This document shows, piece after piece, positions 32,006-43,979 of a DNA stretch of 64,000 nt. Source of the stretch: Buddleja alternifolia (lineage: Eukaryota > Streptophyta > Magnoliopsida > Lamiales > Scrophulariaceae); NCBI GenBank assembly GCA_019426215.1, contig CM033404.1:1178001-1242000 (forward strand). The letters run 5' to 3'. A program made the translations under genes and the position numbers. The notes beneath the pieces were generated by a model. That model searched no databases. It was not told where the DNA came from and saw only the letters and a program-made list of their open reading frames with translations. How positions within the stretch are numbered: position 1 is the first letter of the stretch; each line of letters opens with the position of its first letter.

Positions 32006-32578
32006 CTAATAATGCAACACGGTAACATTGTATTGAAAGAAAGCATCTCCAGTGGTAGCATCAAAGGACACAGTTCTGATCAGTGCAACACCACGAGCCA
32101 ATCGAAAAGCACCAGACCCACCCACCACAGGCAGTTCACGAGACTCGCGTAGATACGGATTATATCCGACTAAACTTAGTGTGCTGCCATTATACTGACC
32201 ACTTGTAAATACAAGATGGAACGTCATATGGAGACTTAACTCCTCTAACGAGGCGAAAGTCAAAAGTCCCTGTGCCCGACCCACTATCTCCGAATCCGGG
32301 TTTGGCCCGGTTCTTATTGGATCATCGAGCACCGCAGTAAGACCAAACAGCGTAGGCGATGTGAGAGTAGAATTGGCGGTAGCCACAGGTATATTTGTTG
32401 GATTTGGGCCACTTAATATGTCTTGAACATACAACTGAAGATGTGTTACTTTTTGAGTTGCATCATGAAAATTTTGGAACAAGTTTTTTATTGCATGATG
32501 ATCAGGCGTTTTAGCAATGTTGCTATGAGCCAAAGTTGCTATTGTGAAAAGCGTTAATACTATGTATTGCTTCAGCAT
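32006..32578 (-). CDS. Dirigent protein C4
   Basis: Intronless, 190 aa, the second intact member of subfamily C. Signal peptide 1-19; LQLYVQDILSGP 47-58; canonical VGRAQG 99-104 (unlike C1, which has VARARG); NGST 130-133; VGGSG 152-156; RLARG 159-163; end TVLHY. No mature cysteine. Adjacent His residues near 28-29 and FQNFHDATQKV replace the charged KEKV linker of the paralogs. Secreted dirigent protein; substrate unknown. Its upstream sequence provides the uninterrupted version of the C3 promoter. Confidence 0.95.
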   Translation of the reverse strand: MLKQYIVLTLFTIATLAHSNIAKTPDHHAIKNLFQNFHDATQKVTHLQLYVQDILSGPNPTNIPVATANSTLTSPTLFGLTAVLDDPIRTGPNPDSEIVGRAQGLLTFASLEELSLHMTFHLVFTSGQYNGSTLSLVGYNPYLRESRELPVVGGSGAFRLARGVALIRTVSFDATTGDAFFQYNVTVLHY

Positions 32579-32643
32579 ATTTCTTTTACTTCAGAAAAAA
32601 TAGTGGGATAGATATGAATTATGATTAAGTTACGTTGAAACCG

Positions 32644-32653
32644 TTATTTATAG
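32644..32653 (-). promoter_or_regulatory. TATA box of dirigent C4
   Basis: Minus-strand CTATAAATAA, 66-75 bp upstream of the ATG at 32578. Confidence 0.75.
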
Positions 32654-33760
32654 ACGGTTATGACAATTTACTTGTAAAAGAAGCGTCAAATCATTATCCA
32701 AATTGGAAGAAAAGTTCACATACATTTAGCTGGCTCCAGTTTTGTATGTTATCCAATGTTTATATATATATATATATATTACGCTAACAAAGTTGCCATA
32801 TGATAGACATAGAGCACGTTTAGTATGGAAGATGCGTGAAGTAAATGGTTTGATGCAAATATAATTACGAGAAAAGCAATTTAATGATATTTTAATTTAT
32901 TTCTTTGGTGTATTTAATTCATGATACTCATTTACAAGCAAAGTATTTTTAGAATTAGTAATGATTCTGACCAAAAAATATGGACAGAGTTCTAATACTT
33001 ATTCCTTCTCATTTCGCTAAAAAAAATTCCAGAAGCAAACCTAATACAAAAGGAAGAAGAAAAGAAAGGAGCTGGCGATTCAACGATAACGCAAGTGTAC
33101 CTTGTTGTTCTTGTGTGTTGCCGCGACTTCAAGCTTCGAACAATTATGACAACCCACATCTGTGACAGAACAGATGTGGAGTTGACAGTGCACAAATGAT
33201 TGTGAATGGAGATGATAACGAGCCGAGCTTGATAAAATTTTGGCTCGAGTTCGAGTTTGAGGTTGACAAACCACTTTTTAAAGGCTTGAGCTCGTGTCAT
33301 AATATGGGAAAATAGCTCAAACTCGAGCCAAGCTCATCAACACAAAGAATAGAGCTTGAGAAAAATGGCTCACAAAGTTTGTGAACCGACTCAACATGAT
33401 GGACACTGTTACCTCTAAAAGCTCATAGCTAATATTGTGTGGCAGAGAAAATACTCATACTATATATGTTATAGCGTTCACTAGATAAAATTGTCATAGG
33501 AATTCGAAAATTAAAGCTCTATTTGGGTCAAGGTCCTCAAGGATTCACTGATTCAAATGAACAAATATTAAAGAATAACCAAAACAGAGATGGTCAAATA
33601 CTTATTCTAAACAAATAGTCAAATACAACAATAAGAAGAATCATTGCTTAAATAGACAAGAAGAATTAAAATCAGCAAGAAGCCCAAAAGGCAGGCCCTA
33701 ACACAACAAGCTATTTAAAAACAAAAACCAATATCCAATCTAAATATGGACCATGGGCCA
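32654..33760. other. Intergenic, C4 to D
   Basis: No gene. 33230-33410 is rich in CTCGAG/GAGCTTGAG motifs, like 16330-16620. 33500-33760 is the 3' flank of D. Confidence 0.5.
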
Positions 33761-34342
33761 TTAATAATGAGCTACCATGACATTATATTCAACAACAGCA
33801 TCACCGGACGTACTATTAAATGTCAACGTGTCCAATAAGGCTGATCCACGGGCTAGTCGAAAATAACCCGACCCGCCAACTATTGGCAACTCACGAAACT
33901 CGTTCATGAACGGGTTATGACCAATTACACTGAGTGTGCTACCGTTATATTTTCCACTCGTAAACATAAAATTGAAAGTCATATGGTAGGCGATATCCCC
34001 CAACGAGGCCGACCCGAATAGCCCTTGCGCCCGGCCCACAATCTCGGAATCTGGGCTGGGGCCTACTGTTATCACGTCGTCCATCGCGGCTAGTAGGCCG
34101 AAATATGTAGGTGACTGAGCACTAGAATTCGCCATGGCAATGGGGATATTGGTTGGATTAGAGCCGCTCACAATGTCATGAAGGTAGAAATGAAGCTCCG
34201 TTACCTTTTGCTTCATCCGAGGAAGTTGTCTGTACCAGTTTTTCATTGCTTTGGGCCCTTTGCTAATGCCAATCCCATGAGACACCGGCAAAGCAGCAAG
34301 TACAATCGAACAAAGCATTAAAATCATGCAAAGCTTCTCCAT
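33761..34342 (-). CDS. Dirigent protein D
   Basis: Intronless, 193 aa, the only member of its subfamily here. Signal peptide about 1-23 (MEKLCMILMLCSIVLAALPVSHG). HFYLHDIVSG 51-60, VGRAQG 102-107, NGST 133-136, VGGSG 155-159, RLARG 162-166, end VAHY. Its first-strand motif resembles A and B, while the DAVVEYNVMV end matches B, so it looks like a single-copy relative of A/B located between C and E. Its GC content is visibly higher than its flanks. Probably a secreted DIR-b/d protein. Confidence 0.95.
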   Translation of the reverse strand: MEKLCMILMLCSIVLAALPVSHGIGISKGPKAMKNWYRQLPRMKQKVTELHFYLHDIVSGSNPTNIPIAMANSSAQSPTYFGLLAAMDDVITVGPSPDSEIVGRAQGLFGSASLGDIAYHMTFNFMFTSGKYNGSTLSVIGHNPFMNEFRELPIVGGSGYFRLARGSALLDTLTFNSTSGDAVVEYNVMVAHY

Positions 34343-34406
34343 CTCTCTCTATATATCTCTCTATGTCTGATGAATGTGATATATTGGAGAGCTTTAACTA
34401 GACGTG

Positions 34407-34432
<26 letters not shown>
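34407..34432. repeat. (TA)n microsatellite in the D promoter
   Basis: 26 bp of alternating TA, 65-90 bp upstream of the ATG. As in A2, it occupies the place of the TATA box. Confidence 0.75.
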
Positions 34433-34438
<6 letters not shown>

Positions 34439-34785
34439 AATATATGACTACGTACTGCATAGATTTGTATGGCTTAAAGTAAAATAATTATTAATGAAAA
34501 GGTGATGAAAGTGAGTTGCCAAAGCTGAAGGAAGAATAAATTCTAACTCCCGGACAAATAGTGTAATCATTCTGTTTAATACTATATAAGGCAGCAGCCC
34601 TATATAACCGACGTAAAGGTTGAGTTTTTATTATATATAGAAAGAACAGAGGGCATGTGAAATCACATTAAATATGTAGTATACTTTTTTTGATCGCGTT
34701 CTTTTGGCCTGGCCATCCCTTGAGATATTTCGAACATATAGGAATCAAAATTAATATTACTGATAAAATTTAAAATAGCAATGTT

Positions 34786-35140
34786 TAAATTATCATCAAT
34801 TATATATAATGAGTAATAATAATTTTTATTTTGTCACAATAATGATCGTTAGTTACAAGAGTTTTTTTCTTTTTAAAGTTGTCACTATTAACAATTAGTG
34901 ACAACTAAGTGATAACACAACTAGGGTGTCAACTATATTTGTTGTCACTAAATGTCAATAGTGATAACAACTTCTCTGTCACTAATTATCAAGAGTGACA
35001 ACTTGTTGAAATATTAAAAATGCAAAAACTATTGATGCGACGAAACAAAAATTATTGTTACTCAGCATATATAATTAGTGACAACTTTGATATTGTCACT
35101 AAACATTTTGTCAGTAATATTTTATATTTTGTAGTGACAT
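34786..35140. repeat. Possible CACTA-type remnant
   Basis: Repeated GTCACTA/TAGTGACAA motifs in both orientations, with a right margin TTTTGTAGTG whose inverse is CACTACAAAA, typical of CACTA termini. No left terminus or target duplication found. Confidence 0.3.
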
Positions 35141-35180
35141 GGAACCACACTACCTTATATTATCAGAAGAACTTTACCTA

Positions 35181-35364
35181 CCAACGGGCGTTGGTCCAAG
35201 TGGTAAGCAACTTGGTTCCGCTTAAGCAAGGTTTCGGGTTCGATTCCTTGTGTACACAGTTATCCTCGTTGGGAGACTCACCCACCAGGCCAGGTGTGCG
35301 ACCCGAGTCGACCAATAGTCCGGCAATGTCCGGGATACCGTAGTAGGCAACCAAAAAAAAAAAA
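35181..35364 (+). mobile_element. tRNA-derived SINE with 14-bp target duplication
   Basis: The head has an RNA polymerase III A box (GGTCCAAGTGGTAAGC) and B box (GGTTCGATTCC) about 35 bp apart. A body with CCACCAGGCCAGG follows, then a poly(A) tail. The 14-mer AAGAACTTTACCTA precedes it at 35167-35180 and follows it at 35365-35378, a perfect duplication typical of LINE-driven insertion. It is not a functional tRNA gene: the acceptor stem and anticodon arm do not close. Confidence 0.88.
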
Positions 35365-35387
35365 AAGAACTTTACCTATATAGAACT

Positions 35388-35566
35388 TTTTTAGAGTAAT
35401 ATTGTTAGGTATAATTAATTGTTCATTTTTTAGAGTAATATCGTCAAATACAATTGATCATTCAATTTTTTTAGGGTAATATTGTTATATATAATTAATT
35501 GTTCATTTTTTAGAGTAATATAGATACAATTGATCATTCAATTTGTTTAGAGTAATATTGTTAGAT
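35388..35566. repeat. Tandem repeat, about 78-bp unit
   Basis: GTTCATTTTTTAGAGTAATAT, or variants with GATCATTCAATTTTTTTA, recurs in alternating form. The same landmark occurs near 35423 and 35501; just over two copies. Confidence 0.65.
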
Positions 35567-36741
35567 AAAGGGCAAGACAAAGTATGTACGATCGAATGTA
35601 GGTATAGGTAAAATAAATTCTAAGTAATAGTTTCTTTTTTTTCTTTTTGATCAATAGGTAATAGTTTCTTTTTTTGAAAAAAGTAGGATAGGTTAGCTTC
35701 GTATGGCAAAGTCTGAAATGTGAACAACTATGTCTAAATGTAATGGGAATGTGTTGAAGATATTTATGTTTGGCGACTCTTGATTATTGTGGACTCATTC
35801 ACTTGGGGTGTGTTTGGATAGAGGTATTCGAATGTCACTAATTTTGAATTCATCAATAAATTTATTGAGATTGTTTGTTTGGTTTCAAATTGTTATGGAT
35901 TGTAAATCCTCCTATGTTTATTTTGAGCTATTTTCTCAATTATGGTAGATTTCAAATGACTTTATTTTGATATCATTTAAAATCTTTCCTCTAAATTCTC
36001 TCCTCAAAATCAAAGCATTCAATCCAAAACCTTAAGTTTTTGATATATGTACACCACCACCAACTCTCTCTCTCTCTATTTTATTTTATTTTATTTTATT
36101 CTAGATGAAAGCTGATATTCTGACTCGACAAATCGGAGTCGATAATTCTTAATCACGAGCCACACAGATCCTTTAAAACTTCAAATAAGAAGAGAAAAAT
36201 CACAACTTATAACAGCTTGAAACTCAATCATTATCAAACGTACTGCAAATTTTTTCTGTTCGTGAAGATCCGTACCATACTCCAGAGCGCCTTCTACTTC
36301 TAATAGGCCATGAACTAGATCTAAAACATTCTCAACGAGTCCATAAGAAGTGATCCCACTTTTTCATCGGGTCGGGGTAGAGACCAAAGATCTTAAGGAT
36401 CTTCCACATGAAAGTGGAAACTAATACCACGAAGCTTACAAGCCTTAGGTACCACCACCAACTCTTAGTCCCTCAACAAGCATTACATTGCCCCCCAAGT
36501 CTCCAACACACACACACGCAATAATGGGCCAAACATAACAACAAACTTGCTTGAGGTTTTGGGCCCACATATACTGGAAAATTCTGATTATTGGCCGAAC
36601 TTTTACGAGAATAAAGCCCATCAATTTGATATCTTCAACATAATTCGGTGGTGCACTTTGCTGGGTCACGCAACAAGCTCGCTTAATGAGTAGTACGTAT
36701 ATTTTATGACGGGTCCAAATATGTAAAATGATTAATTATAA
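35567..36741. other. E unit 1, distal part
   Basis: No gene. From about 35760 it is collinear with about 48230 and 58800/59740 onward (CATTCACTTGGG landmark, then AATAATGGGCCAAACATAAC). This marks the far end of the first of three E units. Confidence 0.65.
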
Positions 36742-37893
36742 GGGATAATTACACAGACCCCCTCACTAATTGCGTAATTACAAAAACCTCCCCTACATAA
36801 TTAATAATTACAACCATACCCCCTCAATTTTTTTTGAATTACATTGGCACCCCCTGCCAATTTTTCCGGGCAGATTTTTGCTGACATCATCAGGAATCTT
36901 TTGTATTTTCCCCAAAATACACCTGAACCAACCTGGTCCAACCTAGACCCAAAGTGCAGAAATTGTGATTGCCCAATATACCCCCAGGGTATACCTATTT
37001 TTCAGAGGGTGTCAATGTAATATTTTCATAAATCATGAAAAAATAAAAATTAATTATAATTGATAATTGATCAAACAAAAAATTCACTAATTATAATTTT
37101 TAAATTAAAAATAGTATATTATAAATAAATTCTTTAAGAATTATTTTAAGTTATTCAGTTAATTAATCAATTAAAAATATTATTTACTTATAATTATTAA
37201 TTAATCAACTTATAATTAATAATTAACCATTTATAAAATTCATAAAATATAATATTTAAACAAAATAACTAAGAATGAACAATTTATAAACAAATTTAAA
37301 TTACTTACCACTTAAATATTTAATTAATTAATTTAAATAAATAATAAATCAGTATTTTTTCATAAAAATAAATAAATTAACAAAAAACTAATTATTTCAA
37401 AATAAAAAGGAATTAACAATATATTGTATTTAGCAATTATTTAATTAATTAATTTTAATTGAATTATTATTTTTACAATTCATCCCATAATTTACAATTA
37501 TTTGTATTCAATAATCACTCAACTAATTTTTTTTAGTTATTATAATACTCAAATTATAAAAAAATGATTTATAATATTCAAATTATAAAAAAAATTGATA
37601 AATAATTAATATTATTCGAATTATTCAATCTTATTAAAAAATAATTTTCTTTCTTTTTCTTTTTTCTTCCCTTTTCTCCCACCTTCATCTTCTTCATCCT
37701 CTTTCTTCTTCACCTAAACCCTAACCACCCCCACCCCCACCACACCACCACCATACACCACCACTCAAACCTGCCATCGCCGTCAGATGCACATTCTCCG
37801 TCCCCAGCCCTCGCCGCCGGTAACCCAAATCTGTCGCCCCTACCACCGACGTGCTAGCGTGTGCTTGGAAATCATCTTTTGTCTGGATGTGTG

Positions 37894-37940
<47 letters not shown>

Positions 37941-39410
37941 GTGCAGCAATATTCTATGCATTTATATAGAGCAACAAACAAATCCCCAAAATTGCTACAA
38001 ATTGGAAAACCAAACTTCCGGCGCCGGTGTCCGGCGCCGAAGACGCCTTTTCTCCGATAGAAGTTCGATGAGAGCAACGAGAAGAATGAGTCTATCGTGA
38101 CTGAGGAGAAATCGTCTAGCGAAGGTGGCCGGAAAGGTTTTTTTTTCTGTTTCTTAGTCATCATCTTCTTCTTTCTTTTGTCTGCAATGTGTGTGTATCA
38201 TGGTTCGCCGGAACGGACGCTCCGGAACGGGAGCAGGAACGGCCCTAGGCGTGCCAAATTTCCAGGTTAACTCGTTTATGTACGTGAAACCTTGTGGAAC
38301 AGCTGAAAAACGGCGAGACGGACGAGATTTGGGTGAGACTCGGCCGTTCCGGCGATTTCCCGGCCACGGAACGGCCGGAACGGAAGGAGAGAGCTTTGTA
38401 CTAAACTTTGGTTGCAGTTCAGAGTGTGTTTTCAGAGGGCTAATTGCAGAAGATATGGTGGCTCCGAGGTTATGCGGGGCAAAAGCTAGAAGAAGAAGAT
38501 AGTCGGTAGAGGTAAAGTCAAAGGGGGGAAAAAGAGAAAAGAGAAAAAAAAAGGAAAAACTTGAAATCAAAATGGAAATGACAGAGATGTGATTTTAAAC
38601 GAATATTTAATTTAGTCTAAGATTGGAATCGGTAAAATTTAGACTAAAATAGAACAAATAAATTGGTTGATATTTTGTTTTATTTGGTGTTAATTATGTG
38701 TGGTATTTCGTTGAAAAATTATGTTGAATACTCAAATCCCAAAATAATAATATTTTAATATAATAAAATAACATATTAAAAATTCAAAATATTATTTTCG
38801 ACTTTTTATGCTTAGAATATATAATTGGGAAATGTATTGTAGACTAGTAACAAATTTTACATGTTTTAATACTTTTTCAATAGAGAAATGATATATATCA
38901 TCAATTTTTAATTCTACCTAATTTCGGCAAGAAATTATTTGTAATTAATTAATTTAATGGATTCAATACATCCACACTTTCTAAATCAAGGGGAGTGAAA
39001 AATCGGTGGTACGAAAACGGTGGTATATAGCATTTTTCTTTTCAATATTTCAAAATTTTAAGCAATGTAACATACAAAAGTGTGAAATGGTCGTGACCGT
39101 TCTGCGAATAATATTTTTAAAGTCACACTATAATTTTTATGCTTAAAATGTATATTTGGACAATAAATGATCAATGAAGTTTACATGTTTTGATGTTTAT
39201 TGTAATATTTTAAAGTTTAAATTTTTTAAGCAATTTAACGAGCAAAAGTGTGGAACGGCCGCGACCGTTCGGCGACGGTGCAATGGAACTGGAACGGTGA
39301 CCTCCGCGACAGGCGCCGCGACCGTTCCTGCGAACCATGGTGTGTATGTGTGTATATATATAGTCATCTTCTTCTTCTTTCTTTTGTCTGCAATGTGTGT
39401 GTGTGTGTGA

Positions 39411-39441
<31 letters not shown>

Positions 39442-39773
39442 TCATCTTCTTCTTCTTTCTTTTGTCTGCAATGTATGTATGTGATGTGTGTGTGCATATA
39501 TATATAGATTTATATATAAATGTATAGTTGAGTAGCAAAAAGAAAATGAAAAATATAATATTCAAAGTAAAAGGGTATTTAGTCCTTTAATGTTTATGTA
39601 TTTTTTATTTTTTTTAATTCCAAAAAATTGAGGGGCAAACATGTCATTTAACCTTTTCGGGCAGGCAAACCTACCCGAAAGTGGGTCGAGGGGGTGTGGT
39701 TGTAATTATCGATTACGTAGGGGAGGTTTCTGTTATTACGCAATTAGTGAGGGGGTCTTTGTGTAATTATCTC
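36742..39773. mobile_element. 3.03-kb MULE-like TIR element (copy c), possible sequence capture
   Basis: Long terminal inverted repeats of at least 85 bp, beginning GGGATAATTACAC and, inverted, GAGATAATTACAC. Flanking 9-mers TAATTATAA (36733-36741) and TAATTATAG (39774-39782) match at 8 of 9. E units 2 and 3 keep the empty site (about 48957 and 60462). The arms are AT-rich. The middle (37700-38520) is strikingly GC-rich, with CGCCGCCGG, GGAACGG and CCGGCGCCG motifs, like captured genic DNA in Pack-MULEs. No transposase frame was found. Confidence 0.88.
37700..38520. other. GC-rich interior of the 3.03-kb element
   Basis: It has open frames on both strands but no domain I can recognise. CATGGTTCGCCGGAACGG at 38199-38216 recurs inverted at about 39322-39340. 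TTCTTTTGTCTGCAATGT recurs at about 38172, 39379 and 39457. A (TA)n run lies at about 37897-37937. It could be captured exonic DNA or simply the element's own sequence. Confidence 0.55.
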
Positions 39774-39782
39774 TAATTATAG

Positions 39783-39932
39783 TTATGTGTCCAATCCATC
39801 ATTAAGTTGAATATATGTGCACTTAATTGATAATTTCATGTAAGAAGGGAAAATTTAAGGTCAAACTCGATAGGGTAGAATTCAACTGTATGGTGAATAT
39901 ATTTTCATCGTGTCATAATTGATTACAAAAAC
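39783..39932. other. E unit 1 spacer
   Basis: Collinear with 49310-49440 and 60500-60630 in the other E units (AAATTTAAGGTCAAACTCGA landmark). Confidence 0.6.
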
Positions 39933-41566
39933 TGTTAGAAATCCTCTAGAGCAAAAAACGCAGCAGAAGAAATTAGGATTCCTAAAATTGAATCACTTTA
40001 ACGTGGTTTGATGATTTTCAAAGGTTTTCAAAATTTAAACGAAACTGATTACCTTTTCGATTTTGAATTCATAAATTTCCCTAAAAGCAACTCCTTGAAT
40101 TCCTGTCTTTAAAGATCCACGCGAAACAAGCCTTCCAAAGATCTCCAAAAATCTTCCTCTTGATAGTGGTGGACAGCTAGGGCAAGGTATTGGGCTAGGA
40201 TCTCCTTTTTTTTTTTTTTTTTTGTGTTATGCAATTAGAGTTAGAATACCTTGTTGCAGTTAGAGTTGCCTTATGACTCTTTTGACTTAAGCAACAAGTA
40301 GGAGTCTCTTTAGGACTCCTTGTGGCCGCCCCTTAAGGCTTCTTGGACATGGGCTTTAATTCGCCCAGTCTACTTAGTTCACCTTTTAATATATATTTAA
40401 TTTAAATCCTATTTAAATCCAATGTATATTAATTAATTAATTCCATTTAATTAATTTTTCAATTAAATAATTTAATTTAATCTAATTAAATCAAATATTT
40501 AATTAATTGATTTAACCAATAAATCCATACGTCAAATTAATTATATCTTTCTAAAAGATTAACACAAAAAGACATCCTATTCGTTTGTTATAGCGCGGCT
40601 CTTTAGGTTCGTCTCAATTGACAATGGGAGGAATTACGAAAGGATATGAATGTCACCTAGCCAGTCCCGTGGACTCACATCGTAACCCAATTGAGTATGA
40701 ACAGAACGAATCATTTACGAAGCTCTGGACCATGAATACCATATGTGTATAAGACATTCACTGATGTATCCCGATCAAGTGAGAGTCATGGTATATGTCA
40801 AACTCACTAAACTTGATACTGTGCATTTAATCATAGCATGATGAAATTACCAAACTACCCTCAATGTCCTACATGAGTTAGTTTCATTGTTTGGCCAAAG
40901 ACTTATAATTTGATATGCCTATAATCGCACAGGATTCTTTCTCGTTTACTATCGAGACAGTGAATCTCATCTTAGCGATCACTTCACAAGTGCTACTTGA
41001 CTCATTGAAATCGCACTTCGAGGTCAGCCCTACCAAAGGGTGATTTGGGTCTAACTACTCTAGTAATAGATTCAATAGTACAAGTTCATTGATCATGAAC
41101 CCTCAGGTCTAAGGCTCACACATACTATTATGGTCAGTAATTCAATCATTGACAGTCACAGAGTAAATACCCATGTGATCGGATTACTACGAGCCTTGTT
41201 CGAATATATTAATTCCATTGATATATCTATGATACGTGTTCTCACTATCCCATAGTGTTCGACTGACATTCCTTGTCAGAGCATGTGTCATACAAGTCGA
41301 ATCTTAATGTCCATATAAGATTCTTTGACTTGCGAACCCTTTTAAGTGATCAGGAATAAGAATCTCCTCGTGCCACTTCTTTATTCCATAAAGGGCGAAT
41401 AGTCAACCTTGATGCACATGGACTATTTGTTCAATAATGATTAATGCCATGAAGTTTTATATGAACAGAAGAATAAATGTCTTTATTAAATATAAGTTTG
41501 TATAACATGATTGGATACCCTATACAATCTTTTTGTCCTCATTGGTATCTAGGGCATAACCTAACA
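39933..41566 (-). mobile_element. Solo LTR, 1,634 bp, Copia-like
   Basis: It begins TGTTAGAAATCC and ends GGGCATAACCTAACA, the TG...CA ends of an LTR, with no internal domain or second copy nearby. The flanks AAAAC and AAAAT match at 4 of 5. The uninterrupted site is visible in units 2 and 3 (TTGATTACAAACAAGCGAAT at about 60619). It most likely arose by LTR-LTR recombination. Minus orientation is inferred from the typical TGTTAGGTTATGCCC start. Confidence 0.85.
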
Positions 41567-42328
41567 AAAATAAGTGAATTACCTTTAAATTTGATCGAAT
41601 CAAATTCAAGTGTGTATTAGTCTTAAGATTGATAGTTAAGTCAGAAATATAAGTTCCTTTGTTTATATAATATTCCTTAAAAGATGCCGTAGTTATAATA
41701 TCCATGATGTCTTTGTATATATGTTTCAGAAGATATTTTTATCTACTTGATGAATTTTATTTAAATACAGTATATATAAAACACCATTTTTTTTATAACA
41801 AAAATTTTAAATTAAATTGTTTGACTAGTATTAATTACCACCTCCAATAAAAATGGCATGTCTTTTCTGTTTTGTTAAGTATATTTTAGGGATAATTCTT
41901 GTTTAGTACTCATATTTTAGGGATAATTGAGATAATAATATTTTTAGTCCATGAAGTAGACTATTTGTGTCAGAATAGTTTTTCAAGTGGATAAATTAAC
42001 ATTATTGTCCCTAATGTTGAAATTTTGTTTGACTTAAGTCATTTTTGGATATTTTTACGCCTTAAATTGCTTCAAAATGTATATATGCTCATTTATAAGA
42101 GTAAAAATGTCTGAAAAGGATTTAAGTGAAACAAAAAATAACACATTAGGGATTTAATGAAATAAAATTTGAACATTAGGGACGATCATATTAATTTTTT
42201 CACTTGAGAGATTACTTTGACACAAATAATCTATTTTAGGGACTGAAAATGTTATTATCCTTTGTTAATTTAACTTAGCTTTCAAATTTAATCCAAGTTA
42301 TAGGTAGTTAAGAGAAAAATCTATGTTA

Positions 42329-42454
42329 GACTGAGACCAATGATCCTAGTGTCTAAATCTCTCACACAGTAAAATATATTGTGGGCGATCCTCATACACA
42401 CTTGTGTGAGAGAGATAGACATAGATTTCACACTCGAAATATTGAATTCGGTCC
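42329..42454. repeat. 126-bp MITE, copy 2
   Basis: Terminal GACTGAGACCAATGATCC and, inverted, GACCGAATTCAATAT; internal TGTGTGAG/CTCACACA. Present in E unit 1 and absent from units 2 and 3. Confidence 0.6.
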
Positions 42455-42619
42455 ATCATAAAATTACCCCCGTAGTTAAAGGGGTAGCCGGTAGGCGGCG
42501 GAGAATAAGAAAGCTAATCGACGGACGTCCTACTTTTGACTCTAACCTCGTACTAATATCTACTTTGACAAAGGAAGCACAAATGAACATATACAAACGA
42601 AAAAATAAATACGATTATG

Positions 42620-42799
42620 TCAAAGTTCAACCACAATCCAGAAATTACACTGCATCCACAAATGCTTCATTGTTTTATCTCAAAGTTCAACCACAATCCA
42701 CACATTACACTGCATCCACAAATGCTTCATCGTTTTATCTCAAAGTGCAACTACAATCCACAAATTACATGCATCCACAAATGCTTCATTGTTTCAGCT
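42620..42799. repeat. 60-bp tandem repeat, three copies
   Basis: CAAAGTTCAACCACAATCCA followed by the ACAAATGCTTCATTGTTT block occurs at 42620, 42680 and 42740. E units 2 and 3 have a single copy of the start of this block (about 50110 and 61313). The period of 60, a multiple of 3, creates a spurious open frame. Confidence 0.85.
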
Positions 42800-42902
42800 T
42801 CGCATCTTCTATTTCAAATGATGTTCATTTAGTATTGGGATTATTATAGATACATCCCTTGTTATTAAGCGAAATTACAAATATAACCCCCCCTCCGTAG
42901 TT

Positions 42903-43821
42903 AGGCCTGCCAATCAAGCCGAGTGAGCCAAGCCTGGTCAAGCTCTCACTCGGCTTGATATTATACGAGCTTTCATCACCAAAGCTTGAATTTATACGAG
43001 CTTTTTTATTCAAAGTTCGGGCTCGGCTTGAAAATTAGTACGAGCTTTGAGAAGAGCCCGAGCCGGCCCAAATTTATTCTCCTTTTAGAAAGTATAAATA
43101 ACAAAGTTCTAGTATATAAATTAAAATATAATATCCAAAATATCAAAAAATTAACATCATCTGTTCTCTAATGACAAATCATAATTAACATATATCTTGA
43201 AAATTCTCATTTAACTTACCAATATTCACACAAAATAAATTGAAATATATCTTGAAATATATATTACACATATTATTTAAAATTTAAAAATATTATAACT
43301 AAATATATAATATACTTACTTACAGAATATTGTTTGTGTCGTAAATTGTGAGGAGAAATAAATGAAATACAAATTCTCGAGGACAAAAGCTAGCAGCCCT
43401 CCAATGTCAATTTATGTGAGTTTTCATATATTTGTATTAGATGTGGTTTGGTACTCGATTTTTTTTTCACTTATCGAATTTGTTGAGCATAGTGTTTTAT
43501 ATTAGGTAAATTTAGAGTTAAATGATGATTTTAAGAACTTGTTTCCCTAATTTAAAATGATGTTATTTTGGATGCAGTTTAGAAATTGTTAAATAATAAT
43601 ATTATATTTTATCTTTATATATATATATATATATATATATTACGCCCAAGTCTAATTCAACCCGAGCCTACTCCAGCTCACGTTCGGCTTGAATTTAAAT
43701 TCAAGTCTTAGTAGTGTGCTTGAGCTCTGTTTGGGCTTGGCTCATATAAATCTCAGCTTGAAAATTATCAAGTCGAGCTTACGAGCTTCGAGCTGGCTTG
43801 GGTTTATTGACAGTCTTACCT
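42903..43821. mobile_element. Nested TIR element, about 0.92 kb
   Basis: The left margin AGGCCTGCCAATCAAGCC and the inverted right margin AAGACTGTCAATAAACCC form an imperfect inverted repeat. Subterminal GAGCTCG/AAGCTCG motifs are abundant, as in many plant hAT-type MITEs. TAGTT is duplicated at both junctions, and the arm of the host element reads across as GTAGTTTGCAAA in its other copy. The exact right end is uncertain. Confidence 0.6.
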
Positions 43822-43979
43822 ATAGTTTGCAAACGCTTACATCAGTCAAACGCCGTTAGGGTTACACTAGGGTTTCGCTAAAAAATTTGTGACCTGATTA
43901 GAATGCCCTTATACTTAATTTTATTGATTTTTTTTAATAAAACATGAAATTTTGAAAAAGAAAAGAAAAAAGGAAAAAA

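Larger units (their letters stand above)
41567..42836. other. E unit 1 proximal spacer
   Basis: Collinear with about 49440-50340 and 60640-61580. It contains the second 126-bp MITE (about 42329-42454), the GGTAGCCGGTAGGCGGCGGA block (about 42485) and the 60-bp tandem repeat. No gene. Confidence 0.6.

Noticed and set aside
34786..35140. Complete CACTA transposon
   Set aside because: Only a right-end-like motif was found; no matching left end or 3-bp duplication.
35181..35260. Candidate tRNA gene
   Set aside because: A and B boxes are present but the cloverleaf does not close, and a poly(A) tail and target duplication show it is a SINE.
38154..38570. GC-rich frames of 103-147 codons on both strands as possible genes
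   Set aside because: No recognisable domain, overlapping frames on both strands, and location inside a TIR element; treated as captured or element DNA.
42620..42799. CRISPR-like repetition
   Set aside because: Directly adjacent 60-bp repeats without spacers in a plant nuclear context; an ordinary tandem expansion.
42379..42849. 156-codon open frame
   Set aside because: Produced by a 60-bp tandem repeat whose period is a multiple of three; no counterpart frame in E units 2 and 3.
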